Origin: Isoetes taiwanensis
Lineage: Eukaryota; Streptophyta; Lycopodiopsida; Isoetales; Isoetaceae
NCBI GenBank assembly: GCA_021234155.1
Contig: JAJEKV010000101.1
Coordinates: forward strand, 841,453 to 905,452
Direction: 5' to 3'
DNA length: 64,000 bases
The notes below the pieces were generated by a model. It saw only the letters and a list, made by a program, of their open reading frames with translations. It had not been told where the DNA came from and made no database searches. Every line of letters begins with the position of its first letter. Positions within the stretch are counted from its first letter, which is position 1. A program made the position numbers and the translations under genes. Shown piece after piece: positions 11,340 to 22,822 of the stretch.

Positions 11340-14300
11340 ACACCAGAATTAACCTACACAAATCGACATGCACGAGCCGATTTCTTGAAGATGACCTTGC
11401 CGTCCCATTGCTCCATAAAGCGTGGATCTTTGCTTTACTAAATCTTTCTTAAGTACCCACGTCGCATCTTCCACTTTGGTAAGTGTTTCCACTTGACCAA
11501 ATCTTTGAGGAATTCTGATCTCCTCGTTTTCTTGAAAGCTTTATCAAGAATCAGTTGGAACTATTTCCAATCGCTCCTCCTTCATTTCCAACAACGTTGG
11601 CGAATCAAAGACTTAGATACGGATTTGGAGTATGCTTCTTCAACAAACTCACGTGGAAGACCTTATGAATCTTTAGGTGTCTTTGGCAAGTCTAACTTGT
11701 AGGATTGATTACCTACTCTCACGACTATTAGAAGGTCCAGCCCACCTTGGAGCAAGCTTCTTGCAATTCCCGATCTGAGCCGCTGCTTCACCTTGATCTT
11801 GAGCCAAACGTCATCTCAACTTTGAACTCTCTTCTTTATTCGATGCTTGCCGTGATGCTCTTCGGCGACTTCTTGCTGCTAGCGGATAACCTCGAACTTC
11901 TTCCACAAGCTGCTGCATATCGGCCAACATCTGCTGCTTGAAACTTCCACTTTTGACCGGGTTGTGCCAAATTATCCGGAGTTAGCAGCGATAGCGTAAT
12001 TGATCATAAAATTGGTGACATTTGGGATGATTCTGCTTGGTGCTATTGTATGCAAACTCCACCAAGTGAATAAATTCTTCCCACATACTTTGCTTATTCG
12101 GACATAGTTCCGTAGCATGTCCTCTAAAAATCCTGTTGGTCCGCTCGTCGGCCATCCGTCGAGGATGGTATCGCGTGCTCATGGATAGCCGTTACGATTT
12201 GTCGCGAAGAGGTCTTGCCAAAAGCTCATGAACCCGGATCCTTGTGGGAGATGATCTCCCTTGGCATGCCATGAGCACGAAGATCTCTTTGGTGAAAGAG
12301 CTTTTTGTATCCATAAAATTTGTATCTGTGGTCACACAAAGGCACAAAATGTGCCATCTTAGACAACATGGACCACTACCATCAAGGCATCCTTCCCTCT
12401 TGCTGTTCTTGGGAGTCACCGTGATGAAATCCATGCTAATTACCTCCCACTTGGCGTTTGTACCTAATGGCTCTAATGCCCCTGGAATTGAAAGGCTGCT
12501 CGCCCCTTCGTCTGGCGGCATAAACTGACATTCCTTGATAGCGAGCTATTTGCTTCTTCATTCTGGCCAATAATAGGCTAGCTGCGCACTTTGAAATATG
12601 TTTTCATGAATCCGCATGGCGGCTATTGGGGACATCTGTCGTGTCATGGAGGATCAACTTCCTTACACGATGGTTAGATGCAGCACAACTTGTTCTTATG
12701 GTATAACGAGGTTGCCTTCCTTCTTATAATGCTTGAAGGCCTCCCGCTCTTTTATACTGTTCTAGCCTCCTTAGAAAGGCTTGTCCATACTTCACTGAAA
12801 TCCACATCCGTTGGCAAGGACTCTTCAATCCCTCTTACCAAAGTCATTTGGAGGCGTCGAAATTGCATTGCAATGTACTCTAGTTGTCGGGGATGCCTTG
12901 AAGCGTCACTACCACATTGAGCTTCTGGCTTGTAGACTATATCAAAGTCGTACTCTTCAAGGAACTCCATCCACCTTCTCTGCCTCAAGTTGAGGTGTGG
13001 TTATGAATACATATTGAGGCTCTGGTGGTCTGTATCCAACTGGAACTTCCTTCCCAAAAGGTAGTGCCTCCAAATTCTTAATGCCACGACAACCGCGAGC
13101 AATTCCCGATGCGTGCGTGGGGTAGCGTTTAAATCGTTCATCTTCCGGAATCATACGCCACTACACGCTCTTCTTGCATAAGCTTAACACACCGTAGCTA
13201 TCTTACTGCATCTCTGTTGCTACAAACTTATCCTTCTCGGGTCCGTGAGGTTAAGGCCCAGGGTTGTTAAAGCTTCCTTCAACAATTCAAACCACAGCAG
13301 GCTTTCTTGTGCCAATGCTTTGCCCAATCTTTCACTTTCTCGCGCGCGTCAAGTGCATTGCGAGAACGCTATCTTCACAAAGTTCTTCTCTGAACTTCAC
13401 AGCGTAGTACCACCTTTAGGCGAAACTTACGACTTCATGCACATTCTTGGCACGGCCTTTGAATGGCGACCGATCTTTGCGGGATCCGTTGAGATGCCTT
13501 TCTCTGAGATCACATGACCTAGATACTCCACCTTCTGCATTTGCGAAGTGGCGCCGACATAACTTGGCTACAGCGGTGCCTCTTCAACTTCTCGGCACTC
13601 TTCTCAAATGTTATGCGTGCTCTTCAAAGGGATCTGCTATACACCAAAAATGTCATCAAAAAACAATCACAAAGGTGTCTAAAACTCCCTCGAAGATGTG
13701 GTTCATGAGCCTCATGAGCGTTATGGGGGGCATTAGATAAGCCGAAAGGCATTACCGTGAACTTCGTAGTGCCCATACTGCGTTCAAAGGCGGTCTTATG
13801 GATATCTTCTTCCTTTATCCTGATCCGATGATAACCTGACCTTAAGTTAGATTTTGGAGAAGATCTTTTGCCCTTGGAGCTGATCCATCAAAAATTCGTC
13901 ACGATCTTGGGCGCATACTTGTTCTTAATGGTGTGCTTGTTCAATCGCCTTTATAGTCTATGCACATCCTTAAACTGCCATCCTTCTTCTTAACGAAGAG
14001 AATGGGCGCTCCAAATGGCGACACACTAGGTCTAATGAAACCTAGGTCCAGCAGCTCCTGCAACTGCTTCTTTAGCTCCGACAACTCCTGCGTTGTCATT
14101 CTATATATGGAGCTTTGCTTGTTGGCTTTGTTCCCGGCCAGGGTAGCCCTTAAGGACGAAAGTTCGCCAAAAGGCTATTTTTTAAGGGTTTCGAGAAACT
14201 TTGATGCTATGATTTAGTAGGGCCGTTATAGATGAAAAAAATAAAATTAGCCAACTTTTCTACAAACAAATCTCACTCCACTTGAAAATTCGCCACATCC

Positions 14301-15590
14301 ACTAAGCGTCATAACTATGGATTCGCCTTATTCTCTACCCTCCTCCTCGAAGATTTCTTAAGGAATCGCCTAATATTCTAGGCTTTCTTCATAACCTAAT
14401 ATATCCTCCATATCCATCCAAGTACATATGATAATTTTAAGAGCTATTTTTGTAGCTATTGTGTTGCAAATACTTCTAAGGTTATTGTGTTTCTATTGTG
14501 TCTTATCTTTTAATAGATTTGTTTTATCTACAAGGATAAGCCATGTTCTCATTTGCAAAGGTTAAGTTGTGGTATTGCATCATGCAACTATAGTTATAAT
14601 GTGTTTGTGTCCTTGTTTAAATATGGATGCCAGTGAATAAAATTTCACCACGAAATTGCACTTGGAAAATAAAGACTTAAATCTTGGCAAAAATAATATT
14701 GGCCATGATTAAAGCTAGATTTCTATAAAACATTCATGTCTAAAAACATTCGCCCGGCAAGATAACTAATCTTGCAACTCTATTATTAGCACCTTCTAAA
14801 TTATGCTTAGACAAATTTGGCCTTAAGGGCAACCATTTCCTTTCGAGTGCAATCTCGCACTCAACTCCCCTATATGGAGGGAGCGCTTGATCTCATCACG
14901 GGAAGAGATCATGGAACTCGCGGATCAGCTTAGCTACTTGCCCGGCAACTTGCCGAGCACCTTGTCTTCTTTGCTTCCTTAGATTACGGCTCACTAATCT
15001 CAAGCTTGAAGATGTATGCCACCGTTAAACTCTTGATGCACTTGAGCAGTAGTTTAGAAGACATACAACATGATGGGAACAACTTCCTTTTTGTTATCTC
15101 AATGATCTTGCCGTCGGGTGTTGGGAATGTCACCTTCGCTTTCCATTAATCGATAATGGCCCCTAGCGGCCCAAAAGGTACTCCATTCCTATGATCAAGT
15201 CATACTTGCCAATGCCCATTATACGCCCCCATCGGATATTAATGCACGGCAAGTCGATGTCGAGATTAATTCTCTTGCCCGGCCGCTTGCTTCTTTGCAC
15301 CACTTGCTAAAACAAGGGTCTTGGCACGGCTTTTGCGGCTTCAAATTCAACATCCTGAACCGTGCAGGGGATGCAAAGTTATGGCTACTTCACGAGTCTA
15401 TCAAGACTATGAAGGACTTGGCCTTGGCCTTCCCTCGCGGGAAATTACCTTATCTTGGCTCTCTTTTGCTCTGTATCTATTGCGGCAAGATATGACACTC
15501 ACCCCTGAATGTAGTCGCGGGCCTCTTCGCCGTCGTCGTCCGACAGTCGTCCCAATCTCCCAACTCCTAGAGCCTGCACTCATGGCGTAG
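11340..15590 (-). pseudogene. Unit 1 pol (protease to chromodomain)
   Basis: Reading from high to low coordinates: protease (about 15100-15500), RT (about 13500-14110 and beyond the insert), RNase H (12750-13270), integrase (11700-12650) and a chromodomain near 11400-11510. Diagnostic strings include RQRRWMEFLEEYDFDIVYKP (12930-12990) and WEEFIHLVEFAYNSTK (12020-12090). The 14139-14833 insert lies between the RT and protease regions. Fossil with many breaks. Confidence 0.88.
14139..14833. mobile_element. Probable hAT-like nonautonomous DNA transposon in unit 1
   Basis: About 695 bp of AT-rich DNA absent from the same site in units 2 (near 26480) and 3 (near 38125). The left end reads cagggtagcccttaagg and the right end ccttaagggcaacc, which are inverted complements over gcccttaagg. 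The CAGGG start is typical of hAT elements. The flanking 8-bp duplication is not clean here, so boundaries are good to a few bases. No transposase is recognisable. Confidence 0.65.
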
Positions 15591-15594
15591 GGGC

Positions 15595-16850
15595 AGTTTG
15601 TTTGTCCCGGCGGCTGGTGGAAGCACTGGGCTACAACCTTTTCTATGCACTCCTGCCTCTTTTCCTTGGGCATTGCCCACAAAAAGGATCGCCTTGCTTT
15701 GGAGTAGTTTGACCCCTCCCTTGTCTTTGAAGGACACTGCTTCTTCTCCTGTTGTTTCCCGTTCCCACCATATGGGGCTCTAAGGCGGACTGGGTAGCTG
15801 CCACGGGGCTACTTATAGCTTCACTGTCGCCTTGCTTTTATCCGGAAGTATCTTTGTTTTCTGCCGGCTATTACGAAATCGACCCTGCAAACATAGCCTT
15901 GGATTAAGCAACGATCATGTCCTAGGGTTTATTGCTCTCACAAACTTGCGGATCTCCTCATTCGACCCCCTCGATATAGCTTTCCACCGATGCTTCTCTC
16001 CCAACCCGGCACATCTGACCCCTTAGCCTCATGAATTCCTCTCAGATATTTACGGGTGATTTGTTGCCTTTCTTTAGCAACCTTTAAAAAGGCTCTTTGC
16101 ATCATCTTTGGACTTATGTTCCCTTAGAGACGTAATGGCTTAGAGGCTTTTACAAACTTTACGAACTTTACAAAAAGCGTCCTGCAAGCCATGTGCCTTT
16201 GCATAACCCTTCCACCAAATCCGGCGGCTCCTTTCAAGTTGGTATTGCAACTCTGCCTTTGTCCCTTATCCTTCATGCCATAAGCATTTTAAAATTTTCG
16301 CTCATTTAAATCCAGCCATGCCTCTGCTTCCAATCGACTGTTCTCCCACGAGGCTGTTCGATTCAGGGCCTTCCATACATTGCGGTCGCGGGAATCCTAC
16401 CTTCTTACGGTAGTCGAGGGCCTGGTATCTCTTTGTATCGTCCCTCTGGGGTATTCCTCTGCCTTCCATCTGTTGGTTCACAGGCCTCTTCTTCCCTCTT
16501 CCTTGGAGTGGTCCCGGTCAGGAACTTGAGTCGGGAAGGGTCAGGGCTGGAAGGATCTCCTTCTCTTGCTCCTCTTCTTGTCTCTTCACCTTCTCAGAGC
16601 TGATGCTTGCGGCAACTGGCGTTACTTACCAAGACCCACCTGCTTGCGGACTGGTAATGCCTTTATCACGCTCCAGTCCGTCCTCATCGGGCTATCTCCT
16701 CCTCACGGGGTCATGGGTTCCATATCTTCAAATAGGTTCCTTCTTGCAGGGTGGTGCGGGTGGGGTTTGCTCTTCTATAAGATCTACATGGTTATGGTTC
16801 CCCTGCGTTTTAGGCCTCTAGCTTGCATCCACAAGCAATTCATGGCTATA
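15595..16850 (-). pseudogene. Unit 1 gag region
   Basis: Minus-strand counterpart of the unit 3 gag: the Ser/Asp/Glu-rich N-terminal part lies at about 16480-16850, the gag core (AYGMKDKDK-type) at about 16200-16330 and the zinc-knuckle part at about 15600-15680 (KEKRQECIEK). Broken fossil. Confidence 0.75.
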
Positions 16851-16854
16851 TGAT

Positions 16855-16985
16855 TAGTTTCATTTGTTCTCTTGCATTATTTATGTTTGTTGGTATAGTT
16901 GTGGGGCAAAAATACATCAACAAAGCATTTAAAGTGCAATAAGATTTATATTCATATATCATATAATATTTGGTCATACAAAATC
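16855..16985 (-). other. Unit 1 AT-rich spacer between ORF2 and gag
   Basis: About 130 AT-rich bases (tatattcatatatcatataatattt) between ORF2 and gag. Nearly identical spacers lie at 28495-28625 and 40740-40868. On the minus strand the ORF2-side border carries gta and the gag-side border catatag, so intron-like ends are possible; this is inference only. Confidence 0.55.
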
Positions 16986-16989
16986 TCGG

Positions 16990-18530
16990 GGATCAAGAGT
17001 TTAACTAGTCTTGAAATCGCCCGGTAAGGCGGGTTGTCTTCAAGAAACTTCTTAACTTGGGCCGTCCCTACCGAGTGACCCAAGTTCTGATAATGCTTGC
17101 CGGCGAGCCTCCCTGTATGGCCCTCACGGGTCTTCTACCTGCGGTCCGGATGTAGGGCCGCGGATCCTTCTCGCCAATCTCTGGCGTCGGTGGGGGTATG
17201 GTCGAAGGTCAAGTGTCATTGCCCTCTTGACTAAAACTGGCATAGTCGACATTTATTGCTATTAAGGCATGCATGCCGAGCACGAGGTGCAATCGGCATG
17301 AACCTCCTTCTTAAGCCTCGGGGGTGAACTTGCGGTGAATTACGCTATTCTCCCCATCCATCGGCCCGGCAAGTAGTACGGCGACACATCGTTGTGTGTC
17401 GTAGAAGCTTCTCAGCTTGTTTGGCCTCCCGCTCACGTGCGCCCGGCGTACTCATCGACCTCAATTTGATCGACTCCACCATAGTCTTCCATTGTCTTGT
17501 CCGAGCCTCCTGGGGAGTCGATTCCTTCTCGCTTTTGGCGGGGTGATATGTCGGAGGATTCGGCATTAGGATGCTTTCGTGGATGTTCCCACGGATCCCC
17601 ATCTGCTCTTGGAGGCGAGGAACTCCTCCTCACATTGGCGACTCCTTTCGTCCATCATTTGCCTTATCTTCTTTTGTAGGCCTGGATATGGTCGTCTCCC
17701 ACTTGGCCAGGTGTCGGCCTCCCTCACTTGCGGAAAGTCCTGAGGCTCCCGGACGATGAAGTCGTCCATGTCGGTCTACCCGCTGTTGGTGGGCGATTCG
17801 TCAACCCAGCTCCCTCTCCCGCATTGGGGAAGGTTACGGATGTCGAGGGAGTAGATACTCCTCTCCGTTAATGATGATCAGGGGCTAGGCTTGTGATGCC
17901 CCTGGCAGAGTGGGGAGGCGACTCGATGCCACTGTAGGCTACGCTTTCGAAGTTGATCGGCTCCTGCTGCGCGGCGCCGTTCTTCGTCACGAGTCGAGCT
18001 CAGGTGTATCCTTCGTTCGTCCGACTCCTCCTCATCCTCTCTTGCTTCCTGTTCTGTTGATACTACAACATCATCTGCTCTTCCTCTTACCTTTGCTATG
18101 GGGTCTACCTCCATCGGAGGGATGAGGTTGCCCCCATCGGGTTCTCCGGCGGTGGGATAAGAAGATGGCTAGGGCTGCGGTGTAAGAAATACTTGGTCTG
18201 TTGGCTTTTCTCGGGGACCATGTAGTCGTAGTCTCTGCGCCTTGTTAGTCAAGTACTTGGCGATGTTGGGGACATGCCCAAAGTACTGAAGGGATGGGCG
18301 GGGAACAAAGTATCCTATGCAAGGGGGACTTGGACAAGGGAGGGTCCTACCCTAGCCTGAAATTCTGCTAGCACACCGCCTATATCTTTTGGGTTGCATT
18401 CAAATATAGTAGCTTGGATGTCGATTTCTTTCACAAAGACTTGGAAGATGTCGTTGACATCCGCCTCTCGGCGACATGGGCCTTTGTACCATGCCCGAAA
18501 ATCAGCGAAAGGCCATTGATCTAGCAAGGA
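16990..18530 (-). pseudogene. Unit 1 ORF2 (unrecognised)
   Basis: Minus-strand coding remnant starting near 18530 with an ATG region followed by FADFRAWY, DVNDIFQVFVKEIDIQAT and DIGGVLAEFQARVGPSLVQ (18315-18527). A charged Glu/Arg-rich stretch follows at 17880-18110 and an Asp/Glu/Arg-rich one at 17430-17770. It ends near the AT-rich spacer. No known domain recognised; it could be an N-terminal extension of gag or an independent accessory protein. Three near-identical copies in the array and a diverged one in element A show it is a regular part of the family. Confidence 0.6.
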
Positions 18531-18817
18531 AGGGGAGTATCAAACGGATCACCGGCGCCTTGAGGAGGCTACAAAAGATCGCCCTAGCGTGGGGAGCAAA
18601 TTTGCAGGGTGCCAATTGAGAAATGGGGGACTTATTTATAGAAAAGGGGAAAACCCTAATTTTTGGATGACTTAGAATTTATTGAGATTAGGCAATTCTG
18701 ACCTATTAAGTGATGCAATTGCAAGTTTGAAGTATATTTCTAGGGTTTGGGCATGCTAAGGACAGCTACTGAACCTATTGTACAACTTGGAGATCATTTG
18801 GTGATGAAATGAGCGGG

Positions 18818-19081
18818 GGTCTCCTGCGTTGCGCCCGGCCCGATTTCTAAAATGTAGAAATACGTCTGGCGGCGTGTGAGACATGGGTCCTAATTGGGCT
18901 AGGATTACTCAATTTAGGTGATCTAAGGCTGTAATTCCACTAAACTCCTGGAGTTAGGCAGAATTGACCCCTTACTTGGTCGATTTGGAGCTGTTTTGGG
19001 CATTTTTGGGCATGGTCTCACACGTTGCGCCCAGCCCGATTTCTAAAATGTAGAAATCTGTCCTGGCGCGACGTGTGAGAC
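18818..19081 (-). repeat. Unit 1 hairpin motif pair between ORF1 and ORF2
   Basis: Two copies (18818-18882 and 19014-19081) of a 65-68-bp inverted-repeat motif. The ends are ggtctcacacgt and acgtgtgagac, nested inside is tgcgcc/ggcgcg, and the centre is atttctaaaatgtagaaat. It can fold into a long hairpin. Two more copies lie upstream of ORF1. Confidence 0.85.
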
Positions 19082-19229
19082 ATCGTCTCAATTTTGCTCA
19101 AAGCTCCAATTTACTTAAAACAAAAGCTAGGGATCGATATCTTGACCTATTTAAACGGGGTTTGAGACTTTATTTACACAAAATTTTCTTTATATTAACA
19201 AAATTTTCCAGTTATTTACAAAACTCAAG

Positions 19230-19492
19230 GGCGTTCACCCTTGATGTGCCTGGCAAGATACATATCCTGCCTCATGAGGGTAACCCTCTTCGGCGTGCCG
19301 TCTTGGTAGTTGAATCTTCAAAATGCTTTACTATATGGCGCCCGGCGCCTCTTGTAAACACAGCAGCATCTCGTCGGTCACGCGCATGTCTGTGTTGTAT
19401 TCTTGTATGACTTCGCGGACCAAACGCTGGAACGGCGCCCGGGGGATCAGGAGTCCGTAACTCTTCTGGAAGTGGCGGATCTCCTTGAGTGC
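19230..19492 (-). pseudogene. Histone H3-like domain of unit 1 ORF1
   Basis: Minus strand from 19492: ALKEIRHFQKS, then LLIP, PFQRLVREVIQEYNTDMR, a LLCLQEA string, and near the end KRVTLMRQDMYLARHIKGE. Canonical H3 has ALREIRRYQKS, LLIRKLPFQRLVRE, ALQEA and KRVTIMPKDIQLARRIRGE in the same order and spacing, and the total length (about 87 codons) equals the H3 core. Loop 1 has canonical H3 length, not the longer CENH3 form. The usual K4/K9 tail is not recognisable; a Lys/Arg-rich segment precedes the fold. Not all strings lie in one open frame. Confidence 0.85.
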
Positions 19493-20503
19493 CCTGTCTT
19501 CCAGCTTCTTCTTCTTGCTCCGCTTCTTCCCTGGTGCTCGGGGAGGCTTGGGTTTTGGTGGGGGCCCGATTAATGCGGCTTAGTCGGTTATCCGCCTTCA
19601 ATCGTTCTCACGGTGCTCCCCGGTAATATCGTTATGCGCCTCCCACCTTGCCATATAAGCGTTGTGCTCCTTGATCCTCTTCGGTAGACCTTTAGGGGGT
19701 CTATCACATATGCTTCCGTTCGCGGCGGCGGGGCTTTGACTCTATCCCGCGTTGGAAGCGGTGGGGGCTTTGCTAAACTTGTCCGGTCTCCTCCCCTTCT
19801 TGGGTTATGCGCTCGGGGACCTCTTCCTCTATGACGGGGCTTTGAAGAGCTTGCTCGTCTGCGCCCGACGCGTGAGTCTCCATCAGGTCGTCGGTGGTGG
19901 GCGGGGTCTCCCCCTCGACGGCTGCGTTGATGGCGGACCTTCGAAACGCTTCAGACCTTTACCGGCTTCCTCTTGCACACGCGCTTCTGACTTTGGCCCT
20001 CCTCTTCTTGGGTCATTTAGTGTGATGGTCGTCTTCCCGACTCTTTGTCCTCTGCTCGCTCGGCTCCTTGGCCGTGCCTTGTGGGCCGAAGCGTCTTGTC
20101 GGCCTCTTCTTCGGGGTGAGTTCCGGTGCTGCTCCTCTCTTCCCTGCTCCTCCTGCGGGTGGATCTCGGCACAGGGGTTGCTCACGGGCTGTTGATGGAT
20201 CCCTTTGTTCCCTCTGCTCTCCACGTGGGTTGGCGTCCTCACGGTGTTGCTCCTGCTGCTGCGCGCTTCTTTCCTCTTCCGTAGCGATTTGCGTCGGGGA
20301 TGCGGTTCATAACATCTGGCGGTCATCCTCCAAAGAGCTGCGATGCGGTCGCTCGATCGACCACAGCTTCCACCAAACCGGCGAAGATTACGTCGCCGTG
20401 GAAAAGCGTTCGAAGAATCACGTGAAGAGGCGGGCATTTGGCCCATTTGGAGGAAAAACCCGGCTAGGCTTCCTTGCGATGCAGCTTTGTCGCGGGCCAT
20501 CAT
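19230..20503 (-). pseudogene. Unit 1 ORF1: extra ORF with histone H3-like C-terminus
   Basis: Begins at about 20503 with MMARDKAASQ and runs towards 19230. The first 200 residues are Arg/Lys/Gly/Pro-rich and look disordered. The middle carries a KVYQKRIKEHNAYMARWEAY-like helix-prone part (clearest in unit 3). The last 87 codons are histone H3-like (separate entry). It sits between the leader and ORF2, well before gag, so it is an accessory ORF. Extra ORFs 5' of gag are known in the Ogre/Tat group, but this element has a chromodomain and is a chromovirus. Broken fossil. Confidence 0.7.
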
Positions 20504-21129
20504 CTTACGGTTTGTTGATCAGACTAAAGCGCCCGGAAGATACGCCTTGGCGATCCGGCGAAGTTCACTGGGAAGAACGGGAAAAATGGGAGATGCAGTT
20601 CTATTTATAGGGCCAATTTTAGGTCAACTTTTAAACTACCTTTTTGGGTTGTCTAGAGCACCTAAAAACACCTAATTAAGCAAGGTCTCACCGCGTTGCG
20701 CCCAGCCCGTTCCTAGAATCTAGAAACAACCCGTCTTTGGCGGACGTGTGAGACATGGTGGGGCCCACTATTAAATTAACATGTAACATGCTAAATCTAC
20801 TAATTCTTAGCTTAAAATTAGAATTATCAAAGGTATTTTCTTTGTAATTTACAACTTTTTGGTGTCAAAGTGAATGTCTCACCGCGTTGCGCCCGGCCGA
20901 TTTCTAAAATGTAGAAATGCGTCTGGCGGCGTGTGAGACCACCCTACTTTTTGGATGTTGGCTCATCAATTTTAGTCTTTTTTCGTTTTTATTCATTTTA
21001 AGCATTTACTAGCTTAGCATAAACTACAAAAATGAGAAAAAATTTTCTCATTTTTGAGGTTTGAGGATCCTATCAAGTTAGTGCTCTTGGGAACATGGCG
21101 GTGCTTTGCTCTTGGTCTCCAAGAACATA
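20504..21129 (-). other. Unit 1 leader with hairpin motif pair
   Basis: Noncoding leader between the primer site and ORF1. It contains two hairpin motifs, 20684-20754 and 20875-20940, of the same type as at 18818-19081, separated by AT-rich DNA. No gene seen. Confidence 0.8.
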
Positions 21130-21142
21130 ACTCACGATACCC
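21130..21142 (-). other. Unit 1 primer-binding site (initiator Met tRNA type)
   Basis: The minus strand just inside LTR 2 reads ggtatcgtgagt, close to the TGGTATCAGAGC primer site. Equivalent sites are at 32792-32803 and 45034-45044. Similarity, position and the same following block (atgttcttggag) support the call. Confidence 0.75.
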
Positions 21143-21143
21143 T

Positions 21144-22822
21144 TGTGGCGTCCCCTACTGGTATACGGTGCACTCGCCATTATACAAGCGAGGAGTTCAT
21201 CCCCATACCAGCTCCATGCTATCTGGGGCCCTCCACATGACAATCGCGGCCGGCGGGTTCGATTGGGAAGAGTGGAAGGGTCATTACACCCGTCTCCCTC
21301 GGGGCCTACCTAGCTGCGCGGAAGCGTAAACATACATGTCGAAGAGCACATACATCAACATCATATGACCATCCGCGAAGGATGGTCCTCCACATATCTT
21401 GCATAGACAAAGATCAGCACATCACATAGAATCCTACCCAAGGCTTTCGGACTCAAGGGATGGCCCGGCGGCTTGGGTCTCGAGTTCATTCTTCGCGGGG
21501 CGAGAATTCATGGCAATGGATTTGGCTGGCATATGAACATGGCTTAAGGGTTGTCCACTCCATCCGCCCCTCCCACGCACACTTTCTGCGAGTAGGCTGA
21601 AAAAAGTGTTGGGACTGGCCCAGCCCGCCCGGATGCATAGCCAAAGGGCTATTCACGGGTTCCATCTCCCGATTCGATGGGGCGGTAGGGATCTCTCCCT
21701 CCAGAGGTCTACATGCTGACTCAAGGTGACTAGAGGGCCCTTTGCCGTATTAAACCCTTTGGAAAGTGTACACCACTTCCGCGGGTGTCGAGCCCATGCC
21801 TTACCGACGCGGTGGTAAGCCATTAGACCTAGTCACAATGATCCCGGTAGCACTAACACACCATAGGGGTCGTTCAAGAGTCGAGAACACGAACCTCCTT
21901 CTAAGCCGGTCGGCCCCTTCACCCACAACCCAGTGTGGTTCTTGTGCCTGCAGGCCGAATCTCGATTGTGTGCTAGAGGCTACTCTAGGAGCATCAACTA
22001 CAAAGCTTTGGGTCTCTACCCCCTTCCCAATACAAAGGAGTTCATAGAGATGCATCATCCATATACTTCCACGAGAGAACTAAAGAACTAGATCTAATCT
22101 ACAACATAGAGTTAGGTTCTTTAGTTAGGATGCACTTTATCTAGAGATCTAGAGGGCTGCTATGGGTAATCTAATAGGCTAAACCTCTTGATTCTAGGAC
22201 TAAAATAAGGTTTAGACTATCTAATTGGCCAAATATACGATCCTTGAGGGGCTCCTCGACTGGCTTCGACCATCCTGTTTGGCTTGGCTTCGAATCTAGA
22301 GGAACTAAGGATGCAATTCTCCCGAGGCCCGATGCGGGATGCGGTTTTTTTTTGAGGCAGCCAAAGCGGAGTTCTAAAAACCCTAAAATCGAAAATTGGG
22401 CTAGTTAGGGTTTCCTACCCTATATAGACAAGGGGTTGGCTAGGGTTTCCAATTATCCCCTTTGGCATGTGGGATAATTGGGAATGGGCCCCACTGCCTT
22501 TAAGGGCTAGGTGGCCAAATGTGCACACATGGAAATGTGTGCCCACATTAATATGTACATTGGAAAATGTGCACATTAATTTACACCTATAGATTATGGC
22601 CCACTTGGCATGAAGTGTCCACTTGTAAATGTGTGCCCCATTAATGTGTACATTGGAAAATGTGCACATTAATAGTTACACATATTTACGGCAGAGATTG
22701 CCCCCTAGGGCTACTCACTGGCTTCTGCAGCTAAGCGTACCGTCGGTGGCGTGGCGTGTGCGGCGTGTGGAGGCGATGCGGTTATCGTCTGGGGCGTTAT
22801 CTTTGTCTTTGGAAACGTCACA
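21144..22822 (-). repeat. Array LTR 2 (shared by units 1 and 2)
   Basis: 1679 bp, TGTGG..TCACA. It serves as 5' LTR of unit 1 and 3' LTR of unit 2: its left edge abuts a primer site and its right edge a polypurine tract, both on the minus strand. TATA-like box at 22419-22427; internal 50-bp repeats at about 22518-22570 and 22624-22676. Confidence 0.93.

Noticed and set aside
17497-18125. Plus-strand frames over ORF2 and gag in all units
   Set aside because: Antisense to the minus-strand element; no motifs.
18818-19081. Hairpins as histone mRNA 3' stem-loops
   Set aside because: They are much longer than that stem-loop, also lie upstream of ORF1, and plants do not use the animal-type histone stem-loop.
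19230-19492. Interpretation of the H3-like domain as CENH3
   Set aside because: Loop 1 has canonical H3 length and no CENH3 signature is visible; only 'H3-like' is justified.
20068-20610. Long plus-strand open frames (e.g. 180 and 147 codons) at 19752-20610, and similar ones at 31591-32015 and 43656-44363
   Set aside because: They are antisense shadows of the GC-rich, basic ORF1 on the minus strand; they show no domain and have the skewed Ser/Leu/Cys composition expected of such shadows.
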